Part shown: positions 34,326 to 42,994 of the stretch, in pieces
How the letters are laid out: every line of letters starts with the position of its first letter
Numbering within the stretch: the first letter of the stretch is position 1
Source of the DNA: an uncultured Craurococcus sp.
Lineage (GTDB): Bacteria > Pseudomonadota > Alphaproteobacteria > Acetobacterales > Acetobacteraceae
Reading direction: 5' to 3'
DNA length: 64,000 nucleotides
NCBI GenBank assembly: GCA_902805545.1
Contig: CADCTD010000003.1
Location: 21,391-85,390, forward strand
Translations under genes and position numbers: made by a program
Notes under the pieces: model-generated
What the model was told of the DNA's origin: nothing
What the model saw: the letters and a program-made list of their open reading frames with translations, nothing else
Database searches by the model: none

Positions 34326-35273
34326 GTGAAGGGACCAGCGCTGCTGCTGGCCGGTGTCGTGCTGTTCAGCATCAACGACGCGAACAGCAAGCTGCTCGCG
34401 GGCCAGTATGGCCTCGGCGAGGTGCTCTTCCTCCGCTACGCCATGCTGCTGCCGGCCTTCCTGCTGGCGCGCGCCCTCCGGCCGGGCTTCGGCGGGCCGC
34501 TCTCGACGCGGCATCCCGGGCTGCAGGCGCTCCGGGCCTGCTCGATGATGGTCTCGGCGGCCGGCTTCTTCCTCGGCTTCCGGCATGTGCCGCTGGCGGA
34601 GGGCTACCTGTTCTTCTTCACCGCGCCGCTGCTCACCCTCGGCCTCTCGGTGCTGATGCTGGGCGAGGCGGTGGCGCGGGCGGCCTGGGGGTGGTGCCTG
34701 CTCGGCTTCGCCGGCGTGCTGCTGGCGGTGGCGCCGAAGCTCGGCGGGCTCGATGCGCCGATCGGCGGCTACCTGGCGCTGCTGGCGGCGACCTTCGCCT
34801 TCGCCCTGAACCAGACGCTCAACCGGAAGCTGCGGACGGAGCCGGGGCTGGTGGGCGTCATCCTCTGGCCGAGCCTGCTGGGCCTGCCGCTCTTCGCGCC
34901 GCTGGCGCTCATCGACTGGGTGCAGCCGCCGCCGCTCGACCTGGCGCGGATGCTGGGGAACGGGCTGCTGGCCGGCGCGGCGGTGGTCTGCACCGCGGCG
35001 GCCTTCCGCCATTCGGATGCCGCCCGGCTCGCGCCCTGGGGCTTCGCGGCGCTGCCGGTCTCGGTCGGGCTCGACCTCGCCATCTGGGGGCATGGGCCGG
35101 ATGCGGCGATGCTGGCGGGCGGTGCCGTCGTCATCGTCGCCTGCCTGATGAGCGAGCGGGCGCGGCGGCGCGGCCTCCCTCAATCGATCCCGGCGGGGAA
35201 GGCGTGGGTGCCGTCCGGCCCGAGCGGCAGCGGCGTCACCGCGCGCACGGCGGAGAGCGGCAAGGCGCCGTAG
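34326..35273 (+). CDS. DMT-superfamily transporter (EamA domains)
   Basis: This 315-residue inner-membrane protein has two EamA repeats of five helices each: first repeat from LLLAGVVLFSINDANSKLLA, second from PIGGYLALLAATFAFALNQT. Such carriers export amino acids or other metabolites. The GTG start follows GGGAGGAAG. The last 30 or so residues, after SERARRRG, are unlike EamA proteins and are encoded across the antisense of the DUF952 gene, so the original stop may have been lost. A TTGACG at 34267 could be the -35 box, but the matching -10 is poor. Confidence 0.9.
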   Translation: MKGPALLLAGVVLFSINDANSKLLAGQYGLGEVLFLRYAMLLPAFLLARALRPGFGGPLSTRHPGLQALRACSMMVSAAGFFLGFRHVPLAEGYLFFFTAPLLTLGLSVLMLGEAVARAAWGWCLLGFAGVLLAVAPKLGGLDAPIGGYLALLAATFAFALNQTLNRKLRTEPGLVGVILWPSLLGLPLFAPLALIDWVQPPPLDLARMLGNGLLAGAAVVCTAAAFRHSDAARLAPWGFAALPVSVGLDLAIWGHGPDAAMLAGGAVVIVACLMSERARRRGLPQSIPAGKAWVPSGPSGSGVTARTAESGKAP

Positions 35274-35530
35274 AGATGTGGGAAGAGGCCGGGGCGGCGG
35301 CCGGCCGGCTCCCAGCGCAGCGCCTCGCCGAGGCTGGCCGGATCGGCTTCGACCAGCAGCAGGTCCCGCTCGCCGGCGCGGTGCCTGGCGGCGCTGGCGC
35401 GGAGCTGGGCGCCGGTCGAGAAATGCAGGAAGCCGTCGCGCCGGTCATCCGCGCTGCCGTGATAGGCGCCGGCGGCCTCGGCCTCGCGCCACTCGGCGGC
35501 GCGGACCATGGTGTAGATGGGGGGGCTCAT
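35180..35530 (-). CDS. DUF952 domain-containing protein
   Basis: This 116-residue protein matches DUF952: an N-terminal IYTMVRAAEWREAEAAGAYH, DGFLHFSTGAQLRASAARH and the C-terminal FPHLYGALPLSAV block. The family has a glutathione S-transferase-unrelated alpha/beta fold and no known activity. Its ATG overlaps the TGA of the kynureninase-like gene (ATGA), so it is the second gene of that operon. Its 3' end overlaps the convergent EamA gene by 94 bp. Confidence 0.9.
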   Translation of the reverse strand: MSPPIYTMVRAAEWREAEAAGAYHGSADDRRDGFLHFSTGAQLRASAARHRAGERDLLLVEADPASLGEALRWEPAGRRPGLFPHLYGALPLSAVRAVTPLPLGPDGTHAFPAGID

Positions 35531-36678
35531 CGGGCGAGGGTCCGGAGCCGGTCGAGCAGCCGATCGACCTCCTCCCCCGTCTGGTAGAGGCCGAAGCCGA
35601 AGCGCAGGCGCCTCCCGCGCCGGTCCGTGACGATGCCGGCCGCGGCGAGGCGGGCCTGCCAGGCTTCCGCATCCTCGAGGTCGAAGGCGAGGAAATTGCC
35701 CCGCGCCGGGTCGTCCGGCGGCACCACCAGCCGGGCGGGGTCGAGCCCGGCGCGCGGCAGGCCGGCGAGGAAGCGGGCCTGCAGGGCATGGGCATGGGCG
35801 TGGATGGCCGCCGCGTCGAGCCCGAGGCCCGCCAGCCAGTCCATCACGGCGTTCAGCCGGTAGAGGCCGCTGGTCTCGAAGGTGGAGCCCATGAAGCGCC
35901 AGCCATCCGCGGCATAGGGCACGCCGGCCTCCCCCTCGGCCAGGGCGCCGAAGCCCGCATACCAGCCGGTGGAGCGCGGCCGCATCAGCCAGCCGGGCGG
36001 GCAATGGAGGAAGCAGGCCCCCTCACCGGCCATCGCATACTTGTAGCCGCCGGCGAGGTAGAAGGCGCGGCCGGCGATCGCCGAGAGGTCGACCGGCCGG
36101 GCCATGAAGGCGTGGTAGCCGTCGATGACCAGCGCCGCCTCGCCCGCCGCCTCGGCGAGCGCCGGCAGGCCGGTGAGCGCGGCGCCGGAGGTGAAGAAGA
36201 CCTCGCTCGTCCAGATCAGGTCGAAGCCCCCCCGCGCGGCCTCGGCGAGGCGGGGGATGCAGTCGCGCGCCCGCTCGCTCGGGATCCGGGTGACGGCCAC
36301 CAGCCCCTCCTCCTCCAGCCGGGCGAGCTGGCGGGCGAGGCTGTGGAACTCGCCATCCGTGGTCAGGATGCGGGGCGGCCGGTGCGTCGGCAGTGCCGAG
36401 AGGATGCGGATGACGAATTCCTGGGTGTTCGGCGCGAAGACGATGGTCGACGGGTCCGGCAGGCCGCAATGCCGGGCGACATGGCGCTGCGCCGCCTGCC
36501 AGACCGGGCCGAGCACATGCTCCCACTTGGCATCCAGCAGCCGGGCTGCGTCGTCCCAGGAGGCGAGCTGGGCCGCGCGGGTCACATCCGGCCGCGGGTG
36601 GTGGCTGTGCGCGGCGAAATGCAGCCGCTCCGGCGCGGCGCCGAGGCTCAGGGAGAAGTGCGGGCGAAGGTCCAGCAT
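35527..36678 (-). CDS. Class V aminotransferase-fold PLP enzyme, kynureninase-like
   Basis: This 383-residue fold type I PLP enzyme has the cofactor lysine in YLAGGYKYAMAGEGACF and the cofactor-binding aspartate in ALVIDGYHAFM, plus a class V C-terminal domain (LRFGFGLYQTGEEVDRLL). Length and motifs fit kynureninase or related class V enzymes; it is divergent from tryptophan 2,3-dioxygenase, which supports cleavage of kynurenine or a relative. True KynU proteins differ in parts of the N-terminus, so I do not give the symbol. It shares a 59-bp regulatory gap with kynA that holds a palindrome, and a DUF952 gene overlaps its stop. Confidence 0.85.
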   Translation of the reverse strand: MLDLRPHFSLSLGAAPERLHFAAHSHHPRPDVTRAAQLASWDDAARLLDAKWEHVLGPVWQAAQRHVARHCGLPDPSTIVFAPNTQEFVIRILSALPTHRPPRILTTDGEFHSLARQLARLEEEGLVAVTRIPSERARDCIPRLAEAARGGFDLIWTSEVFFTSGAALTGLPALAEAAGEAALVIDGYHAFMARPVDLSAIAGRAFYLAGGYKYAMAGEGACFLHCPPGWLMRPRSTGWYAGFGALAEGEAGVPYAADGWRFMGSTFETSGLYRLNAVMDWLAGLGLDAAAIHAHAHALQARFLAGLPRAGLDPARLVVPPDDPARGNFLAFDLEDAEAWQARLAAAGIVTDRRGRRLRFGFGLYQTGEEVDRLLDRLRTLAR

Positions 36679-36698
36679 GGTCTTGCTCCGGCGGATTG

Positions 36699-36712
36699 CT
36701 TTAAGCTTAAAG
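36699..36712. promoter_or_regulatory. Perfect 14-bp palindrome between kynA and the kynureninase-like gene
   Basis: CTTTAAGCTTAAAG is a perfect palindrome in the 59-bp gap between divergent starts, in an otherwise GC-rich context. Size and symmetry fit a dimeric winged-helix repressor such as a MarR-family protein. It lies where it could control both genes. No regulator gene is adjacent. Confidence 0.7.
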
Positions 36713-36737
36713 TAACCTTCCCAGGGAGGCCACCACC

Positions 36738-37574
36738 ATGGTCGAGGGCGTCGAGACCGATTTCGCCAGGCGCATGAGCTATGGCGACTACCTGCATCTC
36801 GACCAGGTGCTCTCGGCGCAGCAACCGCTCTCCGGCAAGCATGACGAGTTGCTCTTCATCACCATCCATCAGGTGCAGGAGCTCTGGATGAAGCTGCTGA
36901 ACCATGAGCTGGACCTGGCGATGGCGAATATCCGCGCCGATGCGCTGCGCCCGGCCTTCAAGGCGCTGTCCCGCGTCGGGCGCATCCAGAAGCAGCTCAT
37001 CGAGGCCTGGGACGTGCTCTCGACCATGACGCCGCACGACTACCTCGCCTTCCGCGACAGCCTCGGCAGCTCCTCCGGCTTCCAGTCCTGGCAGTACCGG
37101 CTGATCGAGTTCAAGCTCGGCGCGCGGGACGGCTTCATGATGAAGCCGCATGCCCACCGGCCGGACATCATGGCGGTGCTCGAGGCCGCCTTCCGCGGGC
37201 CCTCGCTCTATGACGAGGCGCTGCGCCTGCTGGCGCGGCGGGGGCTCCCGGTGCCGGAGGCGGTGCTCGGGCGCGACCTCAGCCGGCCCCATGCGGCGGA
37301 CGAGGGCGTCACCGCAGCCTGGGCCATCGTCTACGAGCAGGCCGAGACGCATTTCGACCTCTACGAGCTGGCCGAGGAGCTGGTCGACCTGGAGGACGCC
37401 GTGCAGACCTGGCGCTTCCGGCACATGCGGACGGTGGAGCGCATCATCGGCCACCGCATGGGCACCGGCGGCTCGGCCGGCGTCTCCTATCTCAAGGGCG
37501 TGCTCGAGCGGGGCTTCTTCCCGGAACTCTGGACGGTGCGGACGCGGCTGAGGCCCGTCCCGCATGGAGAGTGA
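36738..37574 (+). CDS. kynA: Tryptophan 2,3-dioxygenase
   Basis: This 278-residue heme enzyme opens the indole ring of L-tryptophan to N-formylkynurenine, the first step of the kynurenine pathway. The motifs are MSYGDYLHLDQVLSAQQPLS, IHQVQELWMK (H44, active site), SSGFQSWQYR and the proximal heme histidine in TWRFRHMRTVERIIG (H229). The C-terminal YLKGVLERGFFPELW contacts substrate in homologues. It is divergent from the kynureninase-like gene. CAGGGAGG precedes the ATG. No kynB formamidase is next to it. Confidence 0.97.
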   Translation: MVEGVETDFARRMSYGDYLHLDQVLSAQQPLSGKHDELLFITIHQVQELWMKLLNHELDLAMANIRADALRPAFKALSRVGRIQKQLIEAWDVLSTMTPHDYLAFRDSLGSSSGFQSWQYRLIEFKLGARDGFMMKPHAHRPDIMAVLEAAFRGPSLYDEALRLLARRGLPVPEAVLGRDLSRPHAADEGVTAAWAIVYEQAETHFDLYELAEELVDLEDAVQTWRFRHMRTVERIIGHRMGTGGSAGVSYLKGVLERGFFPELWTVRTRLRPVPHGE

Positions 37575-37646
37575 TGGTCTCATTTATGGTTCCGTAAGCC
37601 CGTCACGGCATGGTTCGTCCCGTCATATGAGACGGAGCGCGAAACC

Positions 37647-38942
37647 ATGCGGGCTATCCAGGTTTCCGGGACCATTCCCAGCACGCTGCGGGAGAATACG
37701 CGACCCGGGGAATGGGCCGCCGGGCTGACGCTGACCGGCGATACCGGCCAGCTGATCGGGATCGAGCTCATCGGGCCCAATGCGCTGAACTTCTCCGTGG
37801 CCTGGAACCCCTCGCTCGGCCTCGCTACTCTCGGAATCGCCGCCCCCGCCGACTACGAGTATTTCGCCGCGGCCCGCCTGCCGACGCAGCTCTCCTTCTC
37901 GCTCCGCTTCGTCTTCGACGATGGCAGCCGGCAGAGCCCGAACATGGTCTACCGCGTCTCCGTGCTCGATGTGGACGACGCGCCGCCGAGCGATCTGCGC
38001 CTCGTCACCGGCGGCAGCGTCACGGCGGGGGCGATCGGCAGCGTCATCGGCACGCTCGCGGTCACCGACCCGGATTCGGCCGGGCCCTTCAGCTTCAGCT
38101 TCGCCGAGGCGGATGCCTGGCGCTTCGAGGTGGTGGGCAATGTGCTCAAGCTGAGGGACGGCATCAGCCTCGGCCTCGACGAGATGCCGACCCTCCCGCT
38201 CTTCATCGAGGTCTCGGACGGGCGGCAGAGCGCGGGCTTCACACTCAGCATCGCGGTGACGGACCCCGGCACGCAGCCGAGCCGCGTGGAGGTGCTGACG
38301 CCGGCGACGCCGCAATCCGGCTTCGTGCTCCACACGCCGAGCCAGGCGGTGACGCTGCATGAGGCGCGCGACATCACGGCGGCAAACAGCCACGGCGAAG
38401 AGCTGCGGCAGGTGCTGCTCGCCGAGGGCAAGGAGGTCTGGATGCCGGCGGTGCAGGCGCTTCGCCTCGCCGATGGCTGGCTGGATTACGACCCGGCCGG
38501 GCAGGCGGTGCGGGCCTCCGCCCTGCAGGGCGCGGCGACGGGGCAGGCGGCGAGCGGGGCGGAGCTTGCCAGGCTGGTCGAGCGGAACGCCGCGGGCCAG
38601 GGCTGGGTCGACCTCGCGGCGGCGCTGGTGCCGGGGGCGCTGGCCGCGCTCGATGACGGGGCGCTGGTCACGACGCTCTACCAGGCCGCCCTGCACCGCG
38701 ACCCGGATGCGGCGGAGCTGGCCCTGCAGCTCGGCCGCCTGGCCTCGGGGGTGAGCCGGGCGCAGCTCGTCGCCGACCTGGCGGGATCGGACGTGGCGTT
38801 GGCGGCGGCGGCCGATCCGGACGGGGTCTGGGTCGGCCAGGCCCTCGGCGGCAGCGCGGCCTGGCACATGGATACGGGCGGGCTCGGCAGCGGCGTGCTC
38901 GCCGCCGCCATCCACCCGGTCGGCTTGGCCTGGATGCTTTGA
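37647..38942 (+). CDS. Cadherin-like / DUF4214 domain protein, probably exported
   Basis: This 431-residue protein has no N-terminal signal. Residues about 1-110 form one beta-rich unit. Residues about 111-210 form a cadherin-like repeat with the calcium-type motifs VLDVDDAPPSDL and TLAVTDPDSAG. After a linker, residues about 340-395 contain a DUF4214-type helix pair: TLYQAALHRDPDAAELALQL. This layout of Ca-binding beta domains and DUF4214 without an N-terminal signal is typical of type I-secreted surface or S-layer-like proteins. It is transcribed alone, convergent with a small secreted protein gene. Confidence 0.82.
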   Translation: MRAIQVSGTIPSTLRENTRPGEWAAGLTLTGDTGQLIGIELIGPNALNFSVAWNPSLGLATLGIAAPADYEYFAAARLPTQLSFSLRFVFDDGSRQSPNMVYRVSVLDVDDAPPSDLRLVTGGSVTAGAIGSVIGTLAVTDPDSAGPFSFSFAEADAWRFEVVGNVLKLRDGISLGLDEMPTLPLFIEVSDGRQSAGFTLSIAVTDPGTQPSRVEVLTPATPQSGFVLHTPSQAVTLHEARDITAANSHGEELRQVLLAEGKEVWMPAVQALRLADGWLDYDPAGQAVRASALQGAATGQAASGAELARLVERNAAGQGWVDLAAALVPGALAALDDGALVTTLYQAALHRDPDAAELALQLGRLASGVSRAQLVADLAGSDVALAAAADPDGVWVGQALGGSAAWHMDTGGLGSGVLAAAIHPVGLAWML

Positions 38943-38948
38943 GGGAGA

Positions 38949-39446
38949 TTAGAATTTCGGCCGCTGCACCTCGCAGGTGCCGGCGATGCTGCCGGCGGCG
39001 ACGGGGAGGTCGCAGGGGGCGGGCGGCGTCGGCGGCTGGTCACCGGGCCCGGCGAGTGCCGGCGCGGCCTCGGCGCGGCAGGCCTCCACCCGGGCCGCGT
39101 CGGGGCGACGGGAGAAGAGCAGCCGTGCCTCGCCCGTCATGCGGGAGAGGCTGAGGGTGAAGCGGTCATGCGCCGGGACGCCGCGCCAGCCCTCGCCGGG
39201 CAGTGGCGTGCCGAAGCCGGCGACCAGCGGGTCCCGCCGCGCGCCCATCCCCTCCGACTCCATCCAGGCGGTCTGGCCGGGCAATTCGATGGCGAAGCCG
39301 CGCTCCTCCACCACCACCCGCAGCTGCCCGCCATTGGGGAAGCGGCAGGTGAGGAAGGTCTCCGCCGCGGCCGGCCGCGCCAGGGCCAAGGCCAGAGCCA
39401 GGGCTGTCAGGGCGAGGGCAACCGTCCTGGCCGGGCGATGCCGCAT
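38949..39446 (-). CDS. Hypothetical secreted protein
   Basis: This 165-residue protein has a strong signal peptide (ending ARPAAAE, about residue 27) and a mature part with four cysteines (TCRFPNGG, EACRAE, APCDLP, GTCEVQ), which could form two disulfides in the periplasm. I do not recognise the family. The gene is convergent with the cadherin-like gene (6 nt between stops) and divergent from ccmC across 87 bp. Its position beside the cytochrome c maturation operon may be chance. Confidence 0.75.
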   Translation of the reverse strand: MRHRPARTVALALTALALALALARPAAAETFLTCRFPNGGQLRVVVEERGFAIELPGQTAWMESEGMGARRDPLVAGFGTPLPGEGWRGVPAHDRFTLSLSRMTGEARLLFSRRPDAARVEACRAEAAPALAGPGDQPPTPPAPCDLPVAAGSIAGTCEVQRPKF

Positions 39447-39533
39447 GGTCGTTCCTTCCGGTTATCGATGACGGCACGTTACCCCGCTCCGCGAAAGCTT
39501 CAATCCGCCGCGCGCTCGGCTTAGGTTAGTTCC

Positions 39534-40325
39534 GTGGAAACCGTCGACACGAGCCTGGGCGCCAGGCCCCTCTCTCCCGCCCCGCGGGGCGGGCTGCATC
39601 GATTCGCCAATCCGGGCCGCTTCCTGCGGCTGTCCGGGCGGGTGCTGCCCTGGCTGACCGCCGCGGCGGTGCTCACCCTCGGCATCGGCCTGCCCTGGGG
39701 CCTCTTCTTCTCGCCGCCCGACTGGCAGCAGGGCGAGACGGTCCGCATCCTCTACATCCATGTGCCGATGGCCTGGCTGGCGATGGGCGGCTATGCGGGG
39801 CTCGCCATCGGCTCGATCCTCTCGCTGATCTGGCGGCATCCGCTGGCCGACCTCGCCTGCCGGGAGCTCTCGCCGATCGGGGCGCTGGCCACGGCCCTCT
39901 GCCTCGCCACCGGCAGCCTCTGGGGCAAGCCGATGTGGGGGACCTGGTGGGTCTGGGATGCGCGGCTCACCTCGGTGCTGGTGCTGTTCTTCCTCTGGCT
40001 TGGCCATGCGGCCCTCGTCCGCGCCTTCGACGACACCGAGCGCGGGGCGCGGATGGGCGCGATCCTCGCCCTGATCGGGGCGGTGAACGTGCCGATCGTG
40101 AAATTCTCGGTCGACTGGTGGAACACGCTGCACCAGCCGGCGAGCGTCACGCGGCTCGGCGCGCCCGGGCTGCATGTCGACATCCTCTACCCGCTGCTGG
40201 TCTGCGCCCTCGGCTTCACCCTTGCCTTCATGGCGCTGGTGCTGGCGCGGACGCGGGCGGCGGTGATGGAGCGGCGCATCCGGGCGCTCGAGCTTGCGGC
40301 CGCGCGCCGGGCGGAGGCCGCATGA
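39534..40325 (+). CDS. ccmC: Heme exporter / cytochrome c maturation protein CcmC
   Basis: CcmC presents heme at the periplasmic face of the inner membrane to the chaperone CcmE (System I). The 263-residue protein has six helices, the tryptophan-rich WWVWDARLTS motif (138-147) and the flanking heme-ligand histidine region ILYIHVPMAW (H76); a second periplasmic histidine lies in WWNTLHQPAS. The N-terminal GLHRFANPGRFLRLSG is typical. The start is GTG. It heads an operon in which each gene overlaps or nearly abuts the next. ccmA and ccmB, which usually precede it, are not here. Confidence 0.96.
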   Translation: METVDTSLGARPLSPAPRGGLHRFANPGRFLRLSGRVLPWLTAAAVLTLGIGLPWGLFFSPPDWQQGETVRILYIHVPMAWLAMGGYAGLAIGSILSLIWRHPLADLACRELSPIGALATALCLATGSLWGKPMWGTWWVWDARLTSVLVLFFLWLGHAALVRAFDDTERGARMGAILALIGAVNVPIVKFSVDWWNTLHQPASVTRLGAPGLHVDILYPLLVCALGFTLAFMALVLARTRAAVMERRIRALELAAARRAEAA

Positions 40326-40480
40326 CGCTCCACTGGATGCATGTCACGGCCAGCTACGCGCTGGTGCTCGGTGGCTTCCTGATCCTCAGCCTCGCCACCA
40401 TCTTCCGTCATGCCGCGGCGAAGCGCCGGCTGGCCCAGCTCGACCCGCGCGCCCACCGGCGCGCACAGGATACCGCATGA
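40322..40480 (+). CDS. ccmD: Heme exporter protein CcmD
   Basis: This 52-residue small membrane protein has one helix (about 10-28: ASYALVLGGFLILSLATIF) and a basic cytoplasmic tail with RRLAQLDPRAHRR. CcmD stabilises the CcmABC-CcmE complex and helps release holo-CcmE. The ATG overlaps the ccmC stop (ATGA) and its own stop overlaps the ccmE start in the same way. It is identified from size, topology and position. Confidence 0.92.
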   Translation: MTLHWMHVTASYALVLGGFLILSLATIFRHAAAKRRLAQLDPRAHRRAQDTA

Positions 40481-40995
40481 CCCGCAAGTCCCGCCGGCTC
40501 TGGATGCTGCTGCTCTGTGCCCTCGGGCTCGGCAGCGCCACGGCCCTGACCCTCTCCGCCTTCCAGGACAACCTCGTCTTCTTCCGCTCGCCGAGCGACA
40601 TCGCCCGCGAGGCGCCGACGGCGGACCGCGCCTTCCGCCTCGGCGGCCTGGTCGAGACCGGCAGCGTGGTGCGGGAGACCGCCCCCGACGGCAAGCCGGA
40701 GGCGCGCTTCCGCGTGACGGATGGCGCGCATGGCGTGCCGGTGACCTATGCCGGCGTGCTGCCGGACCTGTTCCGCGAGGGCCAGGGCGTGGTGACTCTC
40801 GGCAGGCTCGGCCCGGACGGCACCTTCCGCGCGAGCGAGGTGCTGGCGCGGCACGACGAGAGCTACATGCCGCCCGAAGTCGCCGATGCGCTGAAGAGGA
40901 GCGGCCACTGGAACCCGAACCAGGGCGGCCCGCCGCCGGCCGCCACCTGGAACACGCTGGAACCGGCATCCGCCCAGCCGAGGCGCGGCTCATGA
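40477..40995 (+). CDS. ccmE: Cytochrome c maturation heme chaperone CcmE
   Basis: CcmE binds heme covalently in the periplasm and delivers it to CcmF/CcmH. The 172-residue protein has an N-terminal membrane anchor (about 8-26), an OB-fold domain (FRLGGLVETGSV, ARFRVTDG, VTYAGVLPDLFREGQGVV) and the heme-attachment motif LARHDESYMPPE with H126 and the conserved Y130. The C-terminal tail is flexible. It overlaps ccmD by 4 nt. The His-type site makes it a canonical CcmE rather than the Cys variant. Confidence 0.96.
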   Translation: MTRKSRRLWMLLLCALGLGSATALTLSAFQDNLVFFRSPSDIAREAPTADRAFRLGGLVETGSVVRETAPDGKPEARFRVTDGAHGVPVTYAGVLPDLFREGQGVVTLGRLGPDGTFRASEVLARHDESYMPPEVADALKRSGHWNPNQGGPPPAATWNTLEPASAQPRRGS

Positions 40996-41014
40996 TCCCC
41001 CCGCGGAGCGGACT

Positions 41015-42994
41015 ATGATTCCTGAGATCGGGCATTTCGCCCTGGCCCTCGCGCTGGCCCTGTCGCTGGCGCAGGCGCTGGTCGGGCTGGCCGGCGCGCA
41101 GCGGGCCGATGCGCGGCTGATGGGCGCCGCCTCGCCGCTCGCCGTCGGCGTGCTGGTGACGGTCGCCGCGGCCTTCGCCTGCCTCGTCTGGGCCTATGTC
41201 GCCAACGACACCACGGTGCTGAACGTGGTGCAGAACAGCCACTCGCTGAAGCCGACGCTCTACAAGATCAGCGGTGCCTGGGGAAACCACGAGGGGTCGA
41301 TGCTCCTCTGGGTGCTCATCCTCGCCCTCTGCGGCGGGGCGGTGGCGGCCTTCGGTGGCAACCTTCCCTCTGCCCTGCAGGCGCGGGTGCTCGGCATCCT
41401 GGCGCTGGTGGCGCTCGGCTTCATCGGCTTCATCCTCGCCACCTCGAACCCCTTCGAGCGCATCTGGCCGCCGCCGCTGGACGGCCAGGGGCTGAACCCG
41501 ATCCTGCAGGACCCGGGCCTCGCCTTCCATCCGCCGCTGCTCTACCTCGGCTATGTCGGCTTCGCGGTGACCTATGCCTTCGCCGTCGCCGCGCTGATCG
41601 AGGGGCGGGTCGATGCCGCCTGGGGGCGCTGGGTGCGGCCCTGGGCGCTGGCGGCCTGGTCCTTCCTGACGCTCGGCATCGCCCTCGGCTCCTGGTGGGC
41701 CTATTACGAGCTCGGCTGGGGCGGCTACTGGTTCTGGGACCCGGTCGAGAATGCCTCGCTGCTGCCCTGGCTCGCCGGCTGCGCGCTGCTGCATTCCGCC
41801 ATCGTCGTCGAGAAGCGGGAGGCGCTGAAGACCTGGACGGTGTTCCTCGCGCTCCTCGCCTTCGGGATGAGCCTGCTCGGCACCTTCCTCGTCCGCTCCG
41901 GCGTGCTGAACAGCGTGCATGCCTTCGCCAACGACCCGGCGCGCGGCACGGTCATCCTGATCCTGCTTGCCATCTATATCGGCGGCGGCTTCCTGCTCTT
42001 CGCCTGGCGGGCGCAGGCGATGCTGCCGACGGGCGTCTTCACCCCCGTCTCGCGGGAAGGGGCGCTGGTGCTGAACAACCTGCTGCTCTGCTCGATCGCG
42101 GCGGTGGTGCTGGCGGGCACGCTCTACCCGATGTTCGCCGACCTGGTGCTGGGCGAGAAATTCTCCGTAGGTCCCCCGTTCTTCAACACGGCGATCTTCC
42201 CGCTGGCGGTGCCGCTGATCGGCGCCATGACGCTCGGGCCGGTGATGCCGTGGAAGCGGGCGCGGCTCTTCCCCGCCCTGCAGCGGCTTTGGTGGGCGGC
42301 GCTGGCCGGGCTCGCGGCGCTGGTGCTCTGCTTCGCCATCGAGGGCTATCGCGTCGGCCCGGCGCTCGGCTTCGGCGCGGCGGTGTGGGTGATCCTCGCC
42401 GCCATCGCCGATATCGCCGACCGCATCGCGCTGTTCAGCCGGCCGCGGGCGGCCTGGGCGCGGGCCAAGGGGCTGCCGCGGGCGGCCTGGGGCGGGGCGC
42501 TGGCCCATGCAGGGATGGGGGTGATGATCCTCGGCCTCGCCGGCATGGGCCTTGCCACCGATACGCTGCGCCTGGTGAAGCCCGGCGAGAGCGTGGCGCT
42601 GGCCGGGCTCGACTACCGGCTGGTCGGCGTCGCCGATGCGCCGGGGCCCAACTTCTCGGCCCGGCGCGCGACCGTCGAGGTACGCGACGGCGACCGGCTT
42701 GTCACGGTGCTGGCGCCGGAGCGCCGCAGCTTCCCCGTCGCCCGGATGACGACGACGGAGGCGGCGATCCACACCAACTGGCTCGCCGACCTCTACGTGG
42801 TGCTCGGCGAGGAGCGGGATGGCGGCGCGGTGCTGCGCATCCACCACAACCCGCTGGCGCCCTGGATCTGGCTCGGCGCCGCCCTCATGGCGCTCGGCGG
42901 CGGCATCTCGCTGAGCGACCGGCGCGTCCGCGTCTCGGCGCCTGCGGCCAAGCCGGTGAAGGCCAAGGGCGTAAAGGCTGGGGCACGGGCATGA
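41015..42994 (+). CDS. ccmF: Cytochrome c heme lyase subunit CcmF
   Basis: The 659-residue integral membrane protein (about 14-15 helices) is the core of the System I heme lyase that joins heme to apocytochrome CXXCH sites. The WWD domain is present as GGYWFWDPVENAS, with HEGSMLLW and LAFHPPLLYLGYVGF as the other conserved blocks. Histidines in NHEGS, FHPP and SVHAF match heme-ligand positions. A large periplasmic loop (about 540-610) precedes the last helix. It begins 19 nt after ccmE and overlaps ccmG by 4 nt. Confidence 0.97.
   Translation: MIPEIGHFALALALALSLAQALVGLAGAQRADARLMGAASPLAVGVLVTVAAAFACLVWAYVANDTTVLNVVQNSHSLKPTLYKISGAWGNHEGSMLLWVLILALCGGAVAAFGGNLPSALQARVLGILALVALGFIGFILATSNPFERIWPPPLDGQGLNPILQDPGLAFHPPLLYLGYVGFAVTYAFAVAALIEGRVDAAWGRWVRPWALAAWSFLTLGIALGSWWAYYELGWGGYWFWDPVENASLLPWLAGCALLHSAIVVEKREALKTWTVFLALLAFGMSLLGTFLVRSGVLNSVHAFANDPARGTVILILLAIYIGGGFLLFAWRAQAMLPTGVFTPVSREGALVLNNLLLCSIAAVVLAGTLYPMFADLVLGEKFSVGPPFFNTAIFPLAVPLIGAMTLGPVMPWKRARLFPALQRLWWAALAGLAALVLCFAIEGYRVGPALGFGAAVWVILAAIADIADRIALFSRPRAAWARAKGLPRAAWGGALAHAGMGVMILGLAGMGLATDTLRLVKPGESVALAGLDYRLVGVADAPGPNFSARRATVEVRDGDRLVTVLAPERRSFPVARMTTTEAAIHTNWLADLYVVLGEERDGGAVLRIHHNPLAPWIWLGAALMALGGGISLSDRRVRVSAPAAKPVKAKGVKAGARA

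Noticed and set aside
33123..35183. Upstream extension of the HAD hydrolase frame giving a 973-residue protein
   Set aside because: The HAD domain starts cleanly at ATG 33122 with a ribosome-binding site. The extension runs through pyrD and the antisense of the EamA gene in the wrong frame.
37577..37633. 7-bp inverted repeat GTCTCAT/ATGAGAC upstream of the cadherin-like gene
   Set aside because: The arms are separated by more than 40 nt with no further symmetry, so it is likely chance.
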